Assembly: GCA_031216445.1 (NCBI GenBank)
Contig: CM062218.1
Location: 20,435,501 to 20,499,500 of the forward strand
DNA from: Lateolabrax maculatus
Lineage: Eukaryota > Chordata > Actinopteri > Acropomatiformes > Lateolabracidae
DNA length: 64,000 bases
Direction: 5' to 3'
Positions within the stretch are counted from its first letter, which is position 1. Each line of letters begins with the position of its first letter. This document shows, one piece after another, positions 26,001-39,343 of the stretch. The notes under the pieces were generated by a model. It ran no database searches. It had not been told where the DNA came from and worked only from the letters and a program-made list of their open reading frames with translations. Made by a program: the position numbers and the translations under genes.

Positions 26001-28511
26001 GTGATAATATATTAACGTTGTGCTTGTTGTTCTTCCCCCAAGTTGCCAAAAAGCAATATTTATAGTTTTTAGTATGAGTATAAATTAAAGTTACACCCCT
26101 ACACTGCTGTGTAGGTGTTTGTTTTATGTGCTTTTGACTGGTTAAGCAAGATATTTTCCTTGAGCTTGAACTTTTTGTGTAACTAAAGAAATAAATGTTA
26201 TTGTTTTTATTTTGAAATATATAATTTTGCAACAAGTTTTCCACTCCAGACTTTTATTGACAATTTATGAAAGTAATTTTTTTTTTCTGTTTTTAGTCCT
26301 TACTTTTTTTGATACCAGTTACACTTTTCATACATATATTGTAAAGTGTTCTGCTGGGTATTTGGATTCGGAACAGTGATGGATACAGTATATATATATT
26401 ATGTTTCTTTTACCACCAAACTGTCCAATAATGAGAAAAAAACCCAAAGCTACAAGTGAAAAATAGAAAAAATACATTATCTGAGGCTATGTGTTTTCTG
26501 TGTCTTTCTTATCTTATTTCTTTACGTATCTATTTTTTATGTCTGCTTTGAAGTGCCCCATAACTGCTTTTTTGATAAGGACTAATGGATGTGACTGAAG
26601 CTGTGGTCATTCAGGATGAGAAAAAAACATATACTCAAGATACAATACGTATCTAGACAGCCACATTATCATTTTCTTGATAACTCCTAATGGGTGTGTC
26701 TCCACGCTGAAAAGAGAATTGGCTGGAGCAGCTGTAATGATACAGGATCCATCACAGCCGGGACCCTGAAACCTCTCAGACATCAAGTCGTACAAAGAAG
26801 GTGAGGGAAACAGGAGACTTGCAACATCCTGTAAGTGCAAGGCACATTACACAACGCAACACGAGAACAAGTATTCAGGTAGAGTAACCTGAGGTAAGAG
26901 AAGGAAGAGACTAATCGATAAAAACCGGGTCCTGCAGAGGAGCCCTTCTGAGTCCCAGGCTTCAGTGCTACTTGGCAAAGACAAACAAAGTCTTCCATTG
27001 CCCAAACCCATCTCCTCCCCAAGATAAGCCGGTTTCTTGGCTGTATTTGCCCTTCACTGATATGGGGCCGTGAGAAGTGGGTGGGAAGTTTGAGGCCAAT
27101 AGCCTAAGATCAGATTTTCATCAGTTGGTGCAGTGCAGAGCTGCAGCATCTGTGTGGAAGAGGAAGAGGAGGAGGGGGGAGTATTGGATCTGCCAGGCTG
27201 GATCAAGGCCCACTGCAGGTCCCCACCTACCCCCTCCACCCACAGAGTGGCTCCGATAAGGCCCTATCTGTTACAGTCCTACTGCTTGCCAGTGGCGGAT
27301 ATGGAAAGGTAAAGTGCATCTGGAGGAGAGAGGCGGCCATCTGGTCCAGATCACCTTCGAGCTGCAAAGACCAGCACTTCTTTCCCCTCAACCTGTCCCT
27401 TCCTTTGCCCAGCCACGAAGTCCTGACCCCAGGAATGGATTTGTCAGCCAGGGTTAGTGTGGGCGGGGGAAATGCTGAAATGCTGGATGTGGAATGCGAA
27501 GCAACAGCAGCAATGCCTGCGAGTTTGACGGTAACAGTTCCTGTTTGCCTGATAACAGGGTTTTGACGTCGAACACAGAGACAAATATTTTCTGACTGAA
27601 GCTGCTGACAGCCGCGAGTTTGTGCCGAACAACAAATCCTTCTTCCAAAAAATTCTTTTCACAAAAATCTCTAAGGTAAACAGTGTTTCCAAAAGAATTT
27701 CATTCAAAAGTCTCTAGATCAGCATTAATACAGAGACCCAAAGAGTTAAAATAATAAATAAAATAAATAATTGAGTCATATCAAGAAATCAAAAATCTAA
27801 AATCTGTAGTCTCTAATGAATTCCAGCTCAATATGAATAGTATTTTTTCCTAAATCTTGAGTTTTTATTTTCTCACAGCATTATGTTTCAAAAGTCCCTT
27901 TTTCTAAAGTAGTTTTTTTATGTCACAATTACATTTGATCATGTTATTTCATAATGCCACTTTTTATTATAATCTTCAATCAAAACAAAGCCATCTTGAG
28001 AGTTCCTTAATTCCAAATCATCAAATAACCAAATATTATTATATGAAAAGATACATTTTTGAATTTAAAATCTGAAGAACAGCCCTCAGCCTGTGAGTAG
28101 ACATGGTTGGGGGCTTCAGTCTGGCAGTAGGGGGCACACTAATACTGGCCTGCAACATTCACTGAGGCCCTTTAAACAACAATGAACCTGTATGTGTGCC
28201 TAATCTCAACCCAAAACACACGGCACTCTGTTGGATTAAGAAAGCAGGGTGGTTTAAATTTTAAATGTGTCAATGAAAGGCGGGCCGTTAACTGACAGGG
28301 GGCCTTTCAAATCCCTTTTGGGACGAAAGCAACGGACTAACGGCTTAACGTGCCACACACAATGCTGCAGCTGTGGGGTGATTTTAAATCACCCCCGCCT
28401 CAACCCAATTGGCTGCGAGGAGGCACAAAACCAGCAAATAGGCTGGCTGCGGGATTCAAATGGGCCAAACAGAAAGCAAGCATTACTTTGAACTTGTTTA
28501 CTTTTGCAGAT

Positions 28512-28528
28512 GCACACACACACACACA
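28512..28528. repeat. Short (CA)n
   Basis: 8 CA units. Confidence 0.9.
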
Positions 28529-28574
28529 GTGTTGCTCGTTCAAAAGCCATCGCTCTGCCAGACACAATTGAAAG

Positions 28575-29060
28575 GCGTTTGGTAATCCCCGGGATCTTAA
28601 TTCATATCCTGCGTGGCTGCAGTTTGAATGATACAGCTTCCAGCAAATAAAGCCTTGGAAATTGAAATCAATAGTAATAAATCAGCATAATAAGCATCTC
28701 GGCTGAAGTTGCAGGGAAAACGCACGCTGTTTTCAAATCTATCATTTGACATTTATGAGCGGAACTCTTAATCCTGGGATCCGCTAAGAGCGAGAGCGGA
28801 GCCCGCCGACTGCCTGCAAATCATGGCAGGGGAGCAGGCGAATGTCCATGAAGGGGCCTGCGAAAGCTGACCCTGCACCCGCAAGCAGCCTCAGGTCTGT
28901 AATTACAAGCAAATGCAGAGCTGAAAGATCCTGATGAAAGCCCACAGGGAAATACCCACACAAAGTTGCAGCAATTACATTCATTATTTTTTCCCTTACA
29001 AACACCGGAGCACGTTCGGCACAAGGTCAGGCACTCTATTGTGAAACGTGCTCCGGAGTC
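28575..29060. promoter_or_regulatory. Candidate conserved non-coding element
   Basis: About 480 bp without simple repeats or transposon signatures. It is dense in homeodomain-type cores (CTTAATTCAT, GTAATTACAAG, GCAATTACATTC) and balanced in base composition. This is a judgement of texture only; no alignment was possible. Confidence 0.25.
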
Positions 29061-29448
29061 AGTGGCTGACAGCAGACCAAAAAAATAAAAAGAACCTTGT
29101 CGACAACGATGCATGATCAGGCGCAGAGGAGGCAGCGGATGCGTCCCGAGACGGCCTTCTCATCAATTTTATTACAGAAAGCAGGGGCCTGATTTAGGGC
29201 GACAGAGGTAGAACAACAAATAAAAGAGAGAGACACGAGTTTTCAGCTGTGCAGTCGGGGTAATTCCTTTTCTCTTCTCCTTTACTGGCTCTCTGAGCAG
29301 TGCACTACAGATGAACTTAACGCCAACAGCCCCCTAGCGTGGACCCAAAATGCCAGGAGAACAATAGCTGTGGTCGTGGCAGTGGCTGTTGTAGTTGTGA
29401 CAAGGCAGCAAGTGGCTGGAATTGAGAGTGCAAAGAGGGGGAATACTT

Positions 29449-29455
29449 TGTGTGC

Positions 29456-29500
<45 letters not shown>
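29449..29500. repeat. (GT)n microsatellite
   Basis: TGTGCGTGCG then about 19 TG units; same orientation as the run at 29906-29954. Confidence 0.98.
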
Positions 29501-29503
<3 letters not shown>

Positions 29504-29904
29504 TGTGTGTAGAGGGGTTCAAAGAGGGAGTCCGGCTTTGTGCGCCGGCTGTTGCCCTCCCATGGGGGGGGAGTGACAAGGCAGGGGGGTGGCAGGGAGA
29601 CAAAGGGTCCCAGCAGACTGGAAACGAGGTAGCCAATGACAAACTAAATCCTCTACACACATTTGATGTTCCATGCACGCATGCACGCACGCACACAAGC
29701 ATTTTACACAATCTCATGACAGCGCCCCAAACTGAGCATGATGAGAAGGAGGGGAGCAAACTGGAACTGGGTCAAAAATCCAATTAATCCATGACAGGGG
29801 AGAGGGTTTGGAAGACACTCAGAGAGACGGTGCAGGAAAACCACAAGAGATGGGAAACAATACACCACTGCCCCTTGACCTGTGCTTATGTGTGAGAGAG
29901 AGTG

Positions 29905-29905
<1 letters not shown>

Positions 29906-29954
<49 letters not shown>
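29906..29954. repeat. (GT)n microsatellite
   Basis: About 24 GT units, 400 bp from another GT run. Confidence 0.98.
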
Positions 29955-29959
<5 letters not shown>

Positions 29960-30256
29960 ATGAGTGCATTCATTTTGAATCAAGGTCAGGCTGTGAATGT
30001 TATGCACAACTATGTGCTAGTACTGTAACTAATGTTCTTGGACTGCTGGCATTCATCCAAATGTCCTTTTGAAATTCTCTGAAAGAAATAACTTTCTGAA
30101 ATTGTACAAAAAAAGCAGCTCTGACTTTCATTGTTTTATTTTACTGATTGATTTGGGAGTAAGTAGCAAATCAAACAATTTGGGAGTGTTATTTTTCCCA
30201 ACTTTCTAATGTTCTTCTCTAATCCTTTCACAGATTTCAAATCACACCTCCTATTG

Positions 30257-30269
30257 GGGGGGGGGGGGT
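30257..30269. repeat. G run
   Basis: A run of about 12 G followed by a G/T-rich stretch. Confidence 0.9.
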
Positions 30270-31740
30270 GTTGGAGTTTGGAGGCTCTTACCACCAAGTG
30301 AAACTGCGTGTTTGGGTCCCCTGGGGATCCAGAGATGTTAATGTGGGGTGAACGGGCTGCGGCAGTGGGGTGACAGCAGGGATGTCAGCAGGGCTGCGGA
30401 GCAGTCACTACGGGGGATAGGTATCAGCTGGGAAGATAAATAATGTAATGCCTACAGGGTGTAATAGCAGCCGTATGATTCGAGCTGGTGACACTCCTGG
30501 GGAATGCTCCATTCCAAAGGAAGACAAATCCACAGCCGTCAAGATGGACCCACCAGATATGGAAATTAAGGGGGAGAAAGGAAAAAGTAAAAAGGGAGGT
30601 AGAGAATAGAAAACTAAAGCAGCCCACCAATATTTAGTAGACTCTAGTTAGTACCTCTGTTAGCTCGGTTTGCCCTTTAAAGAGTGAATCCTCACTGAAT
30701 CAGAGAAGCCTTCTCCTATACAACTCCCTACTGTATGGCTTGAAATGTTTGAGCATGCTGTATTTCTGGTCATTCCCCAGTCGGTGCTGTCACAGCAGGT
30801 GTTGCCCATCAGCTGTCATAAGTCCAAATATCTGCGGCGTTTCGTTCAGTATGGATTTACCCGTAAAACCTACGACCGGTCCAATTTGAAACGTGATGAC
30901 TTTAGCGACCCCTTGGTGCTATTATTTTGTCAGCTGTCACAAAGTAACTTGTCACCCGCCACTCCCCAATCCACTTGCAGTCGTGCACCTCTTACTGAGC
31001 GATGCCCAAACACTCCCTGTTAGGCACGGGACACTTTGGTTACAACCAGACCAAAAGGAGCGTTTGATTTGTTTTTGTCATGACTGTGAAACGTTTTATA
31101 TTTGGCTATTCTGACATTTTGGCTGAGGCCGTTATGACATTTAAAGATCTGAAGGAGAAAAAGTCTTGATTTTATTAAAATCAATCTGTTTGGAAGGTTC
31201 AACAGATGTCAAATTCCCCACAACATTCAACTATTTTTGCCATTGACGTAGAAAAAAAAGGGCACATTTCTGACTAAACCAGACCTTCAGATCTCTCTGT
31301 GCAGTGTTATAACTGTGCTGTTTCCGAAGAAAGAATGAAAAACTGGAGTGAACGTGTATATTGCATATAATATATTTATTTATGACTTGGTGCTAGCAAG
31401 TTTGAATTGTCTTCTACTACTGTCTAATTGTCTATTTAAGAAAGAAACAGCTGGTTTTTGGGTGTTACATAGGGGCTAAACGTGAAACACGTAAACTGTA
31501 CCATAGAGAACATCTGTACCAAAGAAATAACAGATGTAGTAAATTAAGAAAATACCATTACAATACAGTGTATGCTAAAATGTTAACATAAAGCACTACA
31601 CTGACAAAATTACTATCATTCACCAAGTCTAGGCTAAAATGTTTGGATCATGGAGCACTGCAGCTAAGATTTTTACAAACACAGTAAAGCCTGTCAGTTA
31701 AAGAAATGTAGAACAGAAAAAGCCCCGATTGGATGGATTT

Positions 31741-31996
31741 TAAAAAAGTCAGGTCAGAGAAAAATGAAAAATAAAATAGAAAAAATAAGAAGAGAAAGTG
31801 ATGTAGGAAGAGAGTAAAAGACAGGGAAGCTGATTTATAAAAAGATGCCAAGTGGCAGGATGAGAGAAGAGAGGAGTGGAAAAAGAAAGACAGGAAATAG
31901 GAAAGAAAGAAGTGAGCAGATGGGTGAACGACAGGGGAGGATGGATTTGTCTGAGGAGTGCAAAGACAGAGAGAGGGAGAGAGAATGAAAGAGAAA
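31741..31996. repeat. Purine-rich tract (GA-rich)
   Basis: About 250 bp of strongly A/G-biased DNA (AGAAAAATGAAAAATAAAAT, GAGAAGAGAGGAGTGG, AGAGAGGGAGAGAGAATG). Similar shorter tracts lie at 12230-12400, 40920-41060 and 57640-57790. Confidence 0.75.
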
Positions 31997-32185
31997 GAAC
32001 AATGCGTGAGAGGGCAAACCCTTCACACACTGAACCCTCATTTTTGGGGTCGCCTCCGCCTTAATCAAGGCTCCGAGGCACCCGCGGGTGCAGCATGGCT
32101 CCGGGAATGTGCTCCTGTAGTCTGCAGAAGGGTGATCAATCAGAGCTGGTGGTTGCCACACAGATGCTCTGCTGTACCGTAACTA

Positions 32186-32208
32186 ACACACACACACACA
32201 CACACACG
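32186..32208. repeat. (CA)n microsatellite
   Basis: About 11 CA units followed by GTACACGCGCGC. Confidence 0.95.
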
Positions 32209-32984
32209 TACACGCGCGCACCGAATGCGACAGTGATGAATTAGGAAACGCTCAGACAGTTTAGGAGTCGCTGACTCTCCTCATCTGCATAATAAACTGT
32301 CGCATGATCTCATCTCATTTTGTTCCCCCCCTTTTCTCCTCTCTGACTTCAGTTTTCTCTTCTCCTAACCTACATCAACCTCTGTCTATCAGGTGAACCA
32401 ATAGCGTTCCAAAGAGTTGAGTTTCAATTTATCCCTTTACTTTTTGAAGCTTTCTTACCATAAACTTAAGTAAAAGGTGACTTTTTTGGGGTAAATATGG
32501 CAACTTTTAAAGCGTCTCAATCTGAGGTGAGAGGACACCATTTTCTCATTCAGTGAGTTGTGTACCTAAAAGCGGTCCCCATAGTACAGCATTAACTCGG
32601 CCGTGAAAAAATTAGGATGCGCCTTCGGTTGTTCCTGGGAATAGTCTTGCTATGGTAGTTCCTTTGTCCCCTGCAAAGCAGAAAAAAGTGCTGCTGTTCC
32701 CTTGCTGGGGAACCAGGGCACCTTGAAAATAATGAGATCCTGTTGGTGTGAAGACACTCTCATAACATCCCACTCGATTTTTGTTGACACCCGACAAGGT
32801 CTAAAAGCAAGCACAACTCCTCAGCAGCAGAACGAGTGGGAGGTGATACATAACACAGCAACTGCGGGACACATGCACAACGGCTACTTCGGTATCCCAA
32901 AACTGTTGTATGAAGTTAAGTGGTGAGATAACTTGTTATGAGACAAAGGACTGCAGTGAAATACTTCATAGATCCCCTGACTTT

Positions 32985-33125
32985 TCATCTAGCGCCACCA
33001 TTTGACATTAGTGGTTCTTGGTGCTAATAATGGTGAACATGGTAAAAATGATACCAGCAAAAGAATGTTGCATTGCTATGTTAGCATTGCCATTGACATT
33101 AGCATTCAATTCAAAGCACCATCCT
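32985..33125 (+). repeat. Dispersed repeat F (TTAGCATT-rich)
   Basis: GTGCTAATAATGGTGAACAT, GGTAAAAATGATACC, then repeated TGTTAGCATTGCCATTGACA and TTAGCATTCAATTCAAAGCA. This is a characteristic fish repeat I recognise; only one copy is seen here. Confidence 0.45.
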
Positions 33126-33971
33126 AGAAATCCTTGTAGAGAAGGGCCCTGTGTCGGATTCTAGTTTTAATATATTTACGATTTCAGTTTATTAGGCTTA
33201 AATTGTGCATGTTGTTACATAAACTTGCATTTAATCAAAGTATTATCTAACTAACTTGTTGTGGTGAGGGCTCATCACAACTCATTTTTACCCCAGGGTA
33301 CCCTAGTGGGTGAATCCTTCCCTGACCATGACTTCCATCAAACTGATGTTCAGTGGTCTGTTGTAAGCAAAATGATGAAGGCAGCTACTGTGTTACACAA
33401 CTTCTCCAGTCTATGTTCCACTCAACATTTGCATTTCCCTGAATTCACTGATTAACATGGGTGAATCTTCAAGCAGTGAGTCCATTTTATGGCAATCTGG
33501 ATAATAGGGCCACATCAGACCTGTGCGTCAATGCTAAAAGAGAAGAGAAGTCCGCTGTAGCTTTACTTTATATATTGATTTATTTGTTTGTTTTAGTTTG
33601 ACATTTGCAGTGGTTTAATCCTGGGAAGCAGTTTTATTTTTCCCCTCTATGAAACCTATCTATCTACTTGCTGCTTACATGTGTTATTTTTCTCTTTCTT
33701 TTTGTTTATGACAGTGTACTGAAGGAGGGCGGTATATGCACTCGGAGCATTATAGACTCTATTAATCACATCCATGTTCTGCACTCTGAACAAAGCTCAA
33801 AGTGCTGAGATGAAAAACTGCTGCCACAGCTGAGCTGAGACGGAAAACAAAAGCCGGCTGATTGAAATCTTCCAGCACTGAAGATTTTGAGACCAGGGTG
33901 GATCAATTTAAGATTCAAAGGACTGCCTCGGTTTTACTAGTTATTTTGGTATCTTATATACAGTGTATAAT

Positions 33972-34003
33972 ACACACACACACACACACACACACCCACA
34001 CAC
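33972..34003. repeat. (CA)n microsatellite
   Basis: CA run with one CCC interruption. Confidence 0.95.
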
Positions 34004-36454
34004 AGATGGGTTACAACATTTAAAGCTTGAGACTTCACTTAGCTTCAACAGTTCCACAAAGGTGGTGGGAATCCACTTAGGAGTTATTTTTGCCTTTAGA
34101 ATGTCCTTCCTATGAATGATGCTAATGTTACACAATACCTTACATCAATATCTACCACATATTAAGAACACATGTCAGTCTGAGTATTGAGGTTCAATCC
34201 CCGCGTACCAAAATTGTATAAGCCTTACGCTAAGGGGAGAAACAACTCAACGCCTGGTGCAACTGGCACAAACGTGCAACCTTTTGCACCAGTGGAGTGG
34301 AGATAAAGAGTGTTTCCAATGGAGTTTCTTTCTCAAGCTTACAGAGATACAGAGAGTTCTTGGAGAAGGTCGGGGAAACACTGTGGTGCAACCACTTTCA
34401 AGGGGCGGCCATTTTGAACGTGTACAAACAGTTTTGCCTCTTGACGTGTTTGGACGATGTGTCATACGAACAACTTTGTTACACACATTAATCTTGTTAG
34501 GGTTGGACCGACATACGTTTCTAAACCAGTGGCCACTATGCGCCAGTACTCCTAAACACGGAGAAGATAGACCTTGTTCATTCCAGCTCAATCAGAAAGA
34601 CAGTTTATACATAATGTCCCTACAAAGACGGAAAAAAGCCTCTCAGAATTGCTTCATATCCTTTACTAAACTCAGCCTCTAATCCTGCAAACCACACCTG
34701 ACGATTACTTTTTCTTCTAGCCGACAGGTGCGAGAAACAAAAACTGCTGCAGAGAAGCATCTGCATGTAGTGAGGATCACAAACTATGTTTTGTGATGAG
34801 AGTTTTCATTGTCTAACCCCCCCAACAAAAAAAAAAGTTATTAAAAATACTTTGACACTATTGGATGACCATTTGCTCAGGTGGAACTTTTTACCTTATC
34901 CTACATGGTTTTATGATCTTTCAGGTCCCTCGCCCCATTTAGAGGAAAGGGAGAACAAAAGGAAATGAGGACCTGTGCAAATTTAATACTAATTCATTAC
35001 AGCTCCTTTAGAGATATGGCTAATGCAGCATTCAAAGACCACTTGAAGGCAAAACTTACCCAGAGAACTAATTCGATGTGCAGTGCCGAGAGAAACTTTC
35101 CTGACTTTTAATTACTTTATCGCTCTCATTTTCTCTATCTTTACAGTATTTTAGTCTGAACCAGAGGTAAGGATCGGAGATTGGGCACGAGCTAGACAGC
35201 GAAAAGAGGGGGGCGGGGCCGGGGGGTGGGAGAATGGGGGGGGGGTATTGCTGAGACATGGACTACGCTCAGTCTTTGTCAGGTCTTTCTGGCCGGGCTT
35301 TGAAGGGCCTTGGTCCGCGGTCCCACGACTGGCTGGTTACAGGCCGTGGAAAACAGGATTACACTATCCTCTCTCACCCAATTAATAATCCGCCTGTTTG
35401 TGGGAATAAACTCTCCTTATCTCTTTGTGCCATCGCTGTAGAAGTCTTCAACCTTTCTGATGGTTGGGGATTCTCAAATCCAACTCTGGAGAATACTGGA
35501 GAGCAAACTGAAATCCCCCGCACCAACTCCAATCTAATCAGGAGGGATTGTCCCACATCCAATTAAAACTACACAGACTAAACTGCCCTTCCCAGATTCA
35601 TCTAAGCTATTGTTAAAGAATGAAAACACAGACTTAATTGGTTTTGTGAGAAATTTTAGAGATTTTTCTTGACCCTCTCTACAATACAGTAAAGTGCTGT
35701 GCCAGTCCACTGTTTTTTAGTTTGAAATTTTGGGGTTTTTCTTTTTGCAACAACATCTCTTTGAGGTCTTTGTTCTCCTCGCAGAGTAAAGAGAGTGCAG
35801 GAAAGCACAAGTCTATGCTTATCTAAGCTGAGGGCAATTCTCAAGGTCACAACCCTCTATTCGTTGTTTCACTCTGGCCTGAAGTAAAAAGTGCTCAGCA
35901 ACAACCATGATACAAGTAAGCCTCCAACTCTGGCCAAAAACATTGTACCAGTGTGGGCGGCCCAATCAAAGTCTTGCATTCTTCTCTGTGGGAGTTGCAG
36001 CCCCCGGTTAAAGATAGCAGCCTGGAACAGCACATCCTGAAGTCTGGATTAACCCTGCCAAGTGTAGATTCCCTCGCTTTCTCCCTCTCTTCCTCCGACG
36101 GTTGCTCCAGGAGAGCATGTCAGCTCATCTCAACATAAAGATGCGCCTGGGGAAAGCCGAGACAACCCCCATATCCACTGCTGAAGCACAGGCATAGAAG
36201 CCACGAGGTACCCATGGGTGCACCTCCCAGCATTTCTCCAAGTGGTCGGAAGCCTCTCAGTTGCTCAACTTTAACAGGCACTGTGTCAACTTTGTGGTAA
36301 TTCAAAGACAAGCAGGCAAACAAGTGCAGAGACAGAAACCAGAAGTAATTGCCAACTTGTCACAAGACAGCATGGGTTTATGAGAAAAGGCTTGTTGAGA
36401 TTTGTCTGAGAGGTACAGTGAAAACAGCCAAAGGAATATCTTATGTAAGTAAAC

Positions 36455-36465
36455 CATTTGAAAAT
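36455..36465. repeat. Target-site duplication, left copy
   Basis: CATTTGAAAAT, identical to 36558-36568, directly before the inserted repeat. Confidence 0.75.
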
Positions 36466-36557
36466 CCATCCATTCACTTTCTATACCGCTTATCCTTAGA
36501 GGGTCGTGGGGGGGAGGCTTTGGCTAAGAGGCGGGGTACACCCTACACCCAGTCGAT
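36466..36557 (+). mobile_element. 92-bp retroposon-like insertion with 11-bp TSD
   Basis: The insert begins CCATCCATTCACTTTCTATA, continues CCGCTTATCC and ends near GGCGGGGTACACCC. This is a fragment of a very common fish repeat (CTATACCGCTTATCC ... GGCGGGGTACACCCT). It is bounded on both sides by the same 11 bases, CATTTGAAAAT, at 36455-36465 and 36558-36568. The exact flanking duplication indicates target-primed insertion or a similar process. The family name is unresolved. Confidence 0.75.
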
Positions 36558-36568
36558 CATTTGAAAAT
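36558..36568. repeat. Target-site duplication, right copy
   Basis: CATTTGAAAAT, identical to 36455-36465, directly after the inserted repeat. Confidence 0.75.
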
Positions 36569-39239
36569 TATGTTATTTTATACTTTCAAAAGAAATTTTA
36601 GGTAAGAATGTATATGTATCATAGGTTCTCTAATAAAGGCCAGTCAAAATATTGGCCATTTTATTGACAAATATCTTTCTTATTTATTACCATTATTGTA
36701 ATAAAGAAAATAAGAGAAGAGACAATTCTTTTTCCTCCTTTCACTTCTCTATACACTAAATAAACCAAACCACATTCCATCTCTCTGCTGACCTATACGT
36801 TTTTCCCCATCTAACGGCATGTCATACACTATGCATACATTATTGGTTTGTGAGACAAACATTTCCACTGCACAGTAAACCTTTCAATTTATTCTCCATG
36901 TTTGTGTTGAAAATCGCTCAGGAGGTTTCTCCAAGGAGGATGATCATGTTCACCGCGACTGGGTTTACACATTTTAATTCACCCTTAAGTACCATCAAAG
37001 GATGTTTCAAAAGGATTACTGCATGTCGTTCGAGCTGCTAGAGGGCTTTTAAAGTGCAATATACGTGCGGGAAGGGTTGAGTTCCATTGTTGAGTAGCTT
37101 ACTGGAAAGTTGCAAAATGAAGGCGGCATAAGATAATTAGTGAATAAAAACAATTTTTACTGTAAGAGAAGGAAATCAGAGTAACTGATTGGTAAGTATG
37201 ACATGACTCTGTTGTTCAGGCAGAATTAATGCTGTGAAAAAATATGCTTTAAAATTAATTTATCATGACAACGACAGTTAAACATGAAGGAACTGGGAAG
37301 TTTGCATTAATAGCTGTAAATAAGACAGAAGCAGATCAGAAAACAGGAAAGCAGTCGAGGTAAATAAAATTCCTGGGCACTACTTGAGAATTTTTAGAGT
37401 AAACTCAATACAGAAAAGTAAAAGGTCACCAGGCGGGCAGAGTAAAGCTAACATTTTAGCAGTACTTCAACAGGTTTAAAAGGCAGTCTTTCCATCCCCA
37501 GACAGAGCTTTCACAGTTGGATGTGAGCGGCTGAGAGTGGAAATATTTCCTTTTTGACATCATCATCTTCACTGCCAGCCTTATTTCCCACGTCGCCTCA
37601 GCTTTTTCAAACGCCAAGCAGAGTGTAGAGGATGTTTAGCAGAGCCATTTCAAATTTTAATCCTACAAACTTTCAATTTCACCGTAGTTGAGATGAGCAT
37701 GAAAGAGCCGGTGAGAATGAAAGAAAGGGAGAGATAGCGGCAAGCACTCATCAGCGGGCAGCAGGCAAGAAGACGACGAAGAAGAAGGAGCCGCAGAAGA
37801 AGAAGCCAATTACCCATGTGGGGAAGCCGGCCACTGGGAAGTGGGGCTGCCTGCTCTGGGTCCGATAACCCTCCTGTGTCATCCCTCCGTGTCAACCAGA
37901 ATTTTATCTGCTCGCTCGGAGGGAAGAGACAGCCGCCGCGGAGGCAACAACAACAACCTGCAGCCAAAGAGAGCCGAGAGCCACAGACGGAGACAAGAAT
38001 TAAGAGGGTCAGGCAACCACAGGGGCAACTGATACGCAACACCTGAGCTGAAAAGAAACGGAGTAGTGGGAAATACCAACAACCACGGAAGGATTCATCA
38101 CACACTGCACGCTATCAGGAAGAAAAGTGTTCCGGGCATTAAAAAGTAGGGCTAGACAAATAAATTGGTTGGATTATGTTTCTGCCAATACTGCTCTTTG
38201 TTTTCCTTTTCTTTCTGTAATCCATTTCTGAAATGACATTGAGGCCTGTGCTGCTTGTACCACTTGTAATCTGCTGAAGATGCTCGGTCTGACGGGATAA
38301 CACTTAACAGCTAATGGCAGCCTTATGTTTAGAATGAAATAACACCATATATCATGTCTGCTCTTGATGTATCTTTGGACAAAGTGTACAAACTAATTAC
38401 AGTTTTCTCTGTTTGCTGCCTCAGATAAAAGGCAAGAGAGGAAAGGGAAGAGAATTTCTTAGCTCAACAATATTAAAAGCTCCACAGTAATTAAACCCCT
38501 GACGTCTTGAGCATTTACCTCAATAAATCATTCCCATATTTTGGTGGCTGTAGATGTAATGGCTGTTGAATGGGGGGTCTGCTGCAGAGGAATGAGGTAA
38601 AAAATGACAGTGACCTACCAATGTTTGCTGCAGCACAGTGCAACACCATTTAGAGAAGCACTGCACTGACCAATCAAATGCACGCAGGAATGCACACAAG
38701 GAAGGAGATCTGGCAAGTGTCAAGACCGAGGACAAACATGTCACCAATGATTTTCACCAAACTGTGTCTTCGTATGGTTTTTTTCAAAATGTATACATAC
38801 AAAACAGTACAGTGTCTATGTTTGGGATACTGTAATGTAGCAATTAGTAGGAGCTTCCTTCTGTTAAAACAGGATTTACCAAATATTATTGAAGGCTTTT
38901 TAAGACTTTTTTAATACCACACAGAATTAAAATGAATACCTGTCATACTGACCAAGGCATGAAAGTATAATTGAAAACCAGTAGGGACGATTTGGTCTAT
39001 CATTATTTAGTATGATATCATATTTTTTTCAGCACATGCCAGCAGTATAATTTAATAAAAAAAAAATGTATTATTAATAATATAATGAATTTAATTAGCA
39101 CCTAGACCTGGATATGCAGTAAAAAATGTAACCAACAAAAAAAAATCAACACTTGCACATTATGGTGATATGATGATTTCCTCGCTGCTGTAGCTGCACT
39201 GAATCCACTGACAACAATCCCACTTTTATTTTAGCAATC

Positions 39240-39292
39240 ACACAGACACACACATTTATGTTCACATATATATGTGTGTCTGTGTGTGTATA
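39240..39292. repeat. CA-rich/TG-rich inverted microsatellite pair
   Basis: CACAGACACACACAT on the left and ATGTGTGTCTGTGTGT on the right are nearly reverse complements around a short AT-rich centre, so the region can fold into a hairpin. Confidence 0.8.
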
Positions 39293-39329
39293 AGATTCCC
39301 TGTATAACAAAAGAAATACAGTAAAGTTT

Positions 39330-39343
39330 GGGGGGGGGGGGGG
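39330..39343. repeat. G run
   Basis: 14 consecutive G. Confidence 0.95.
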
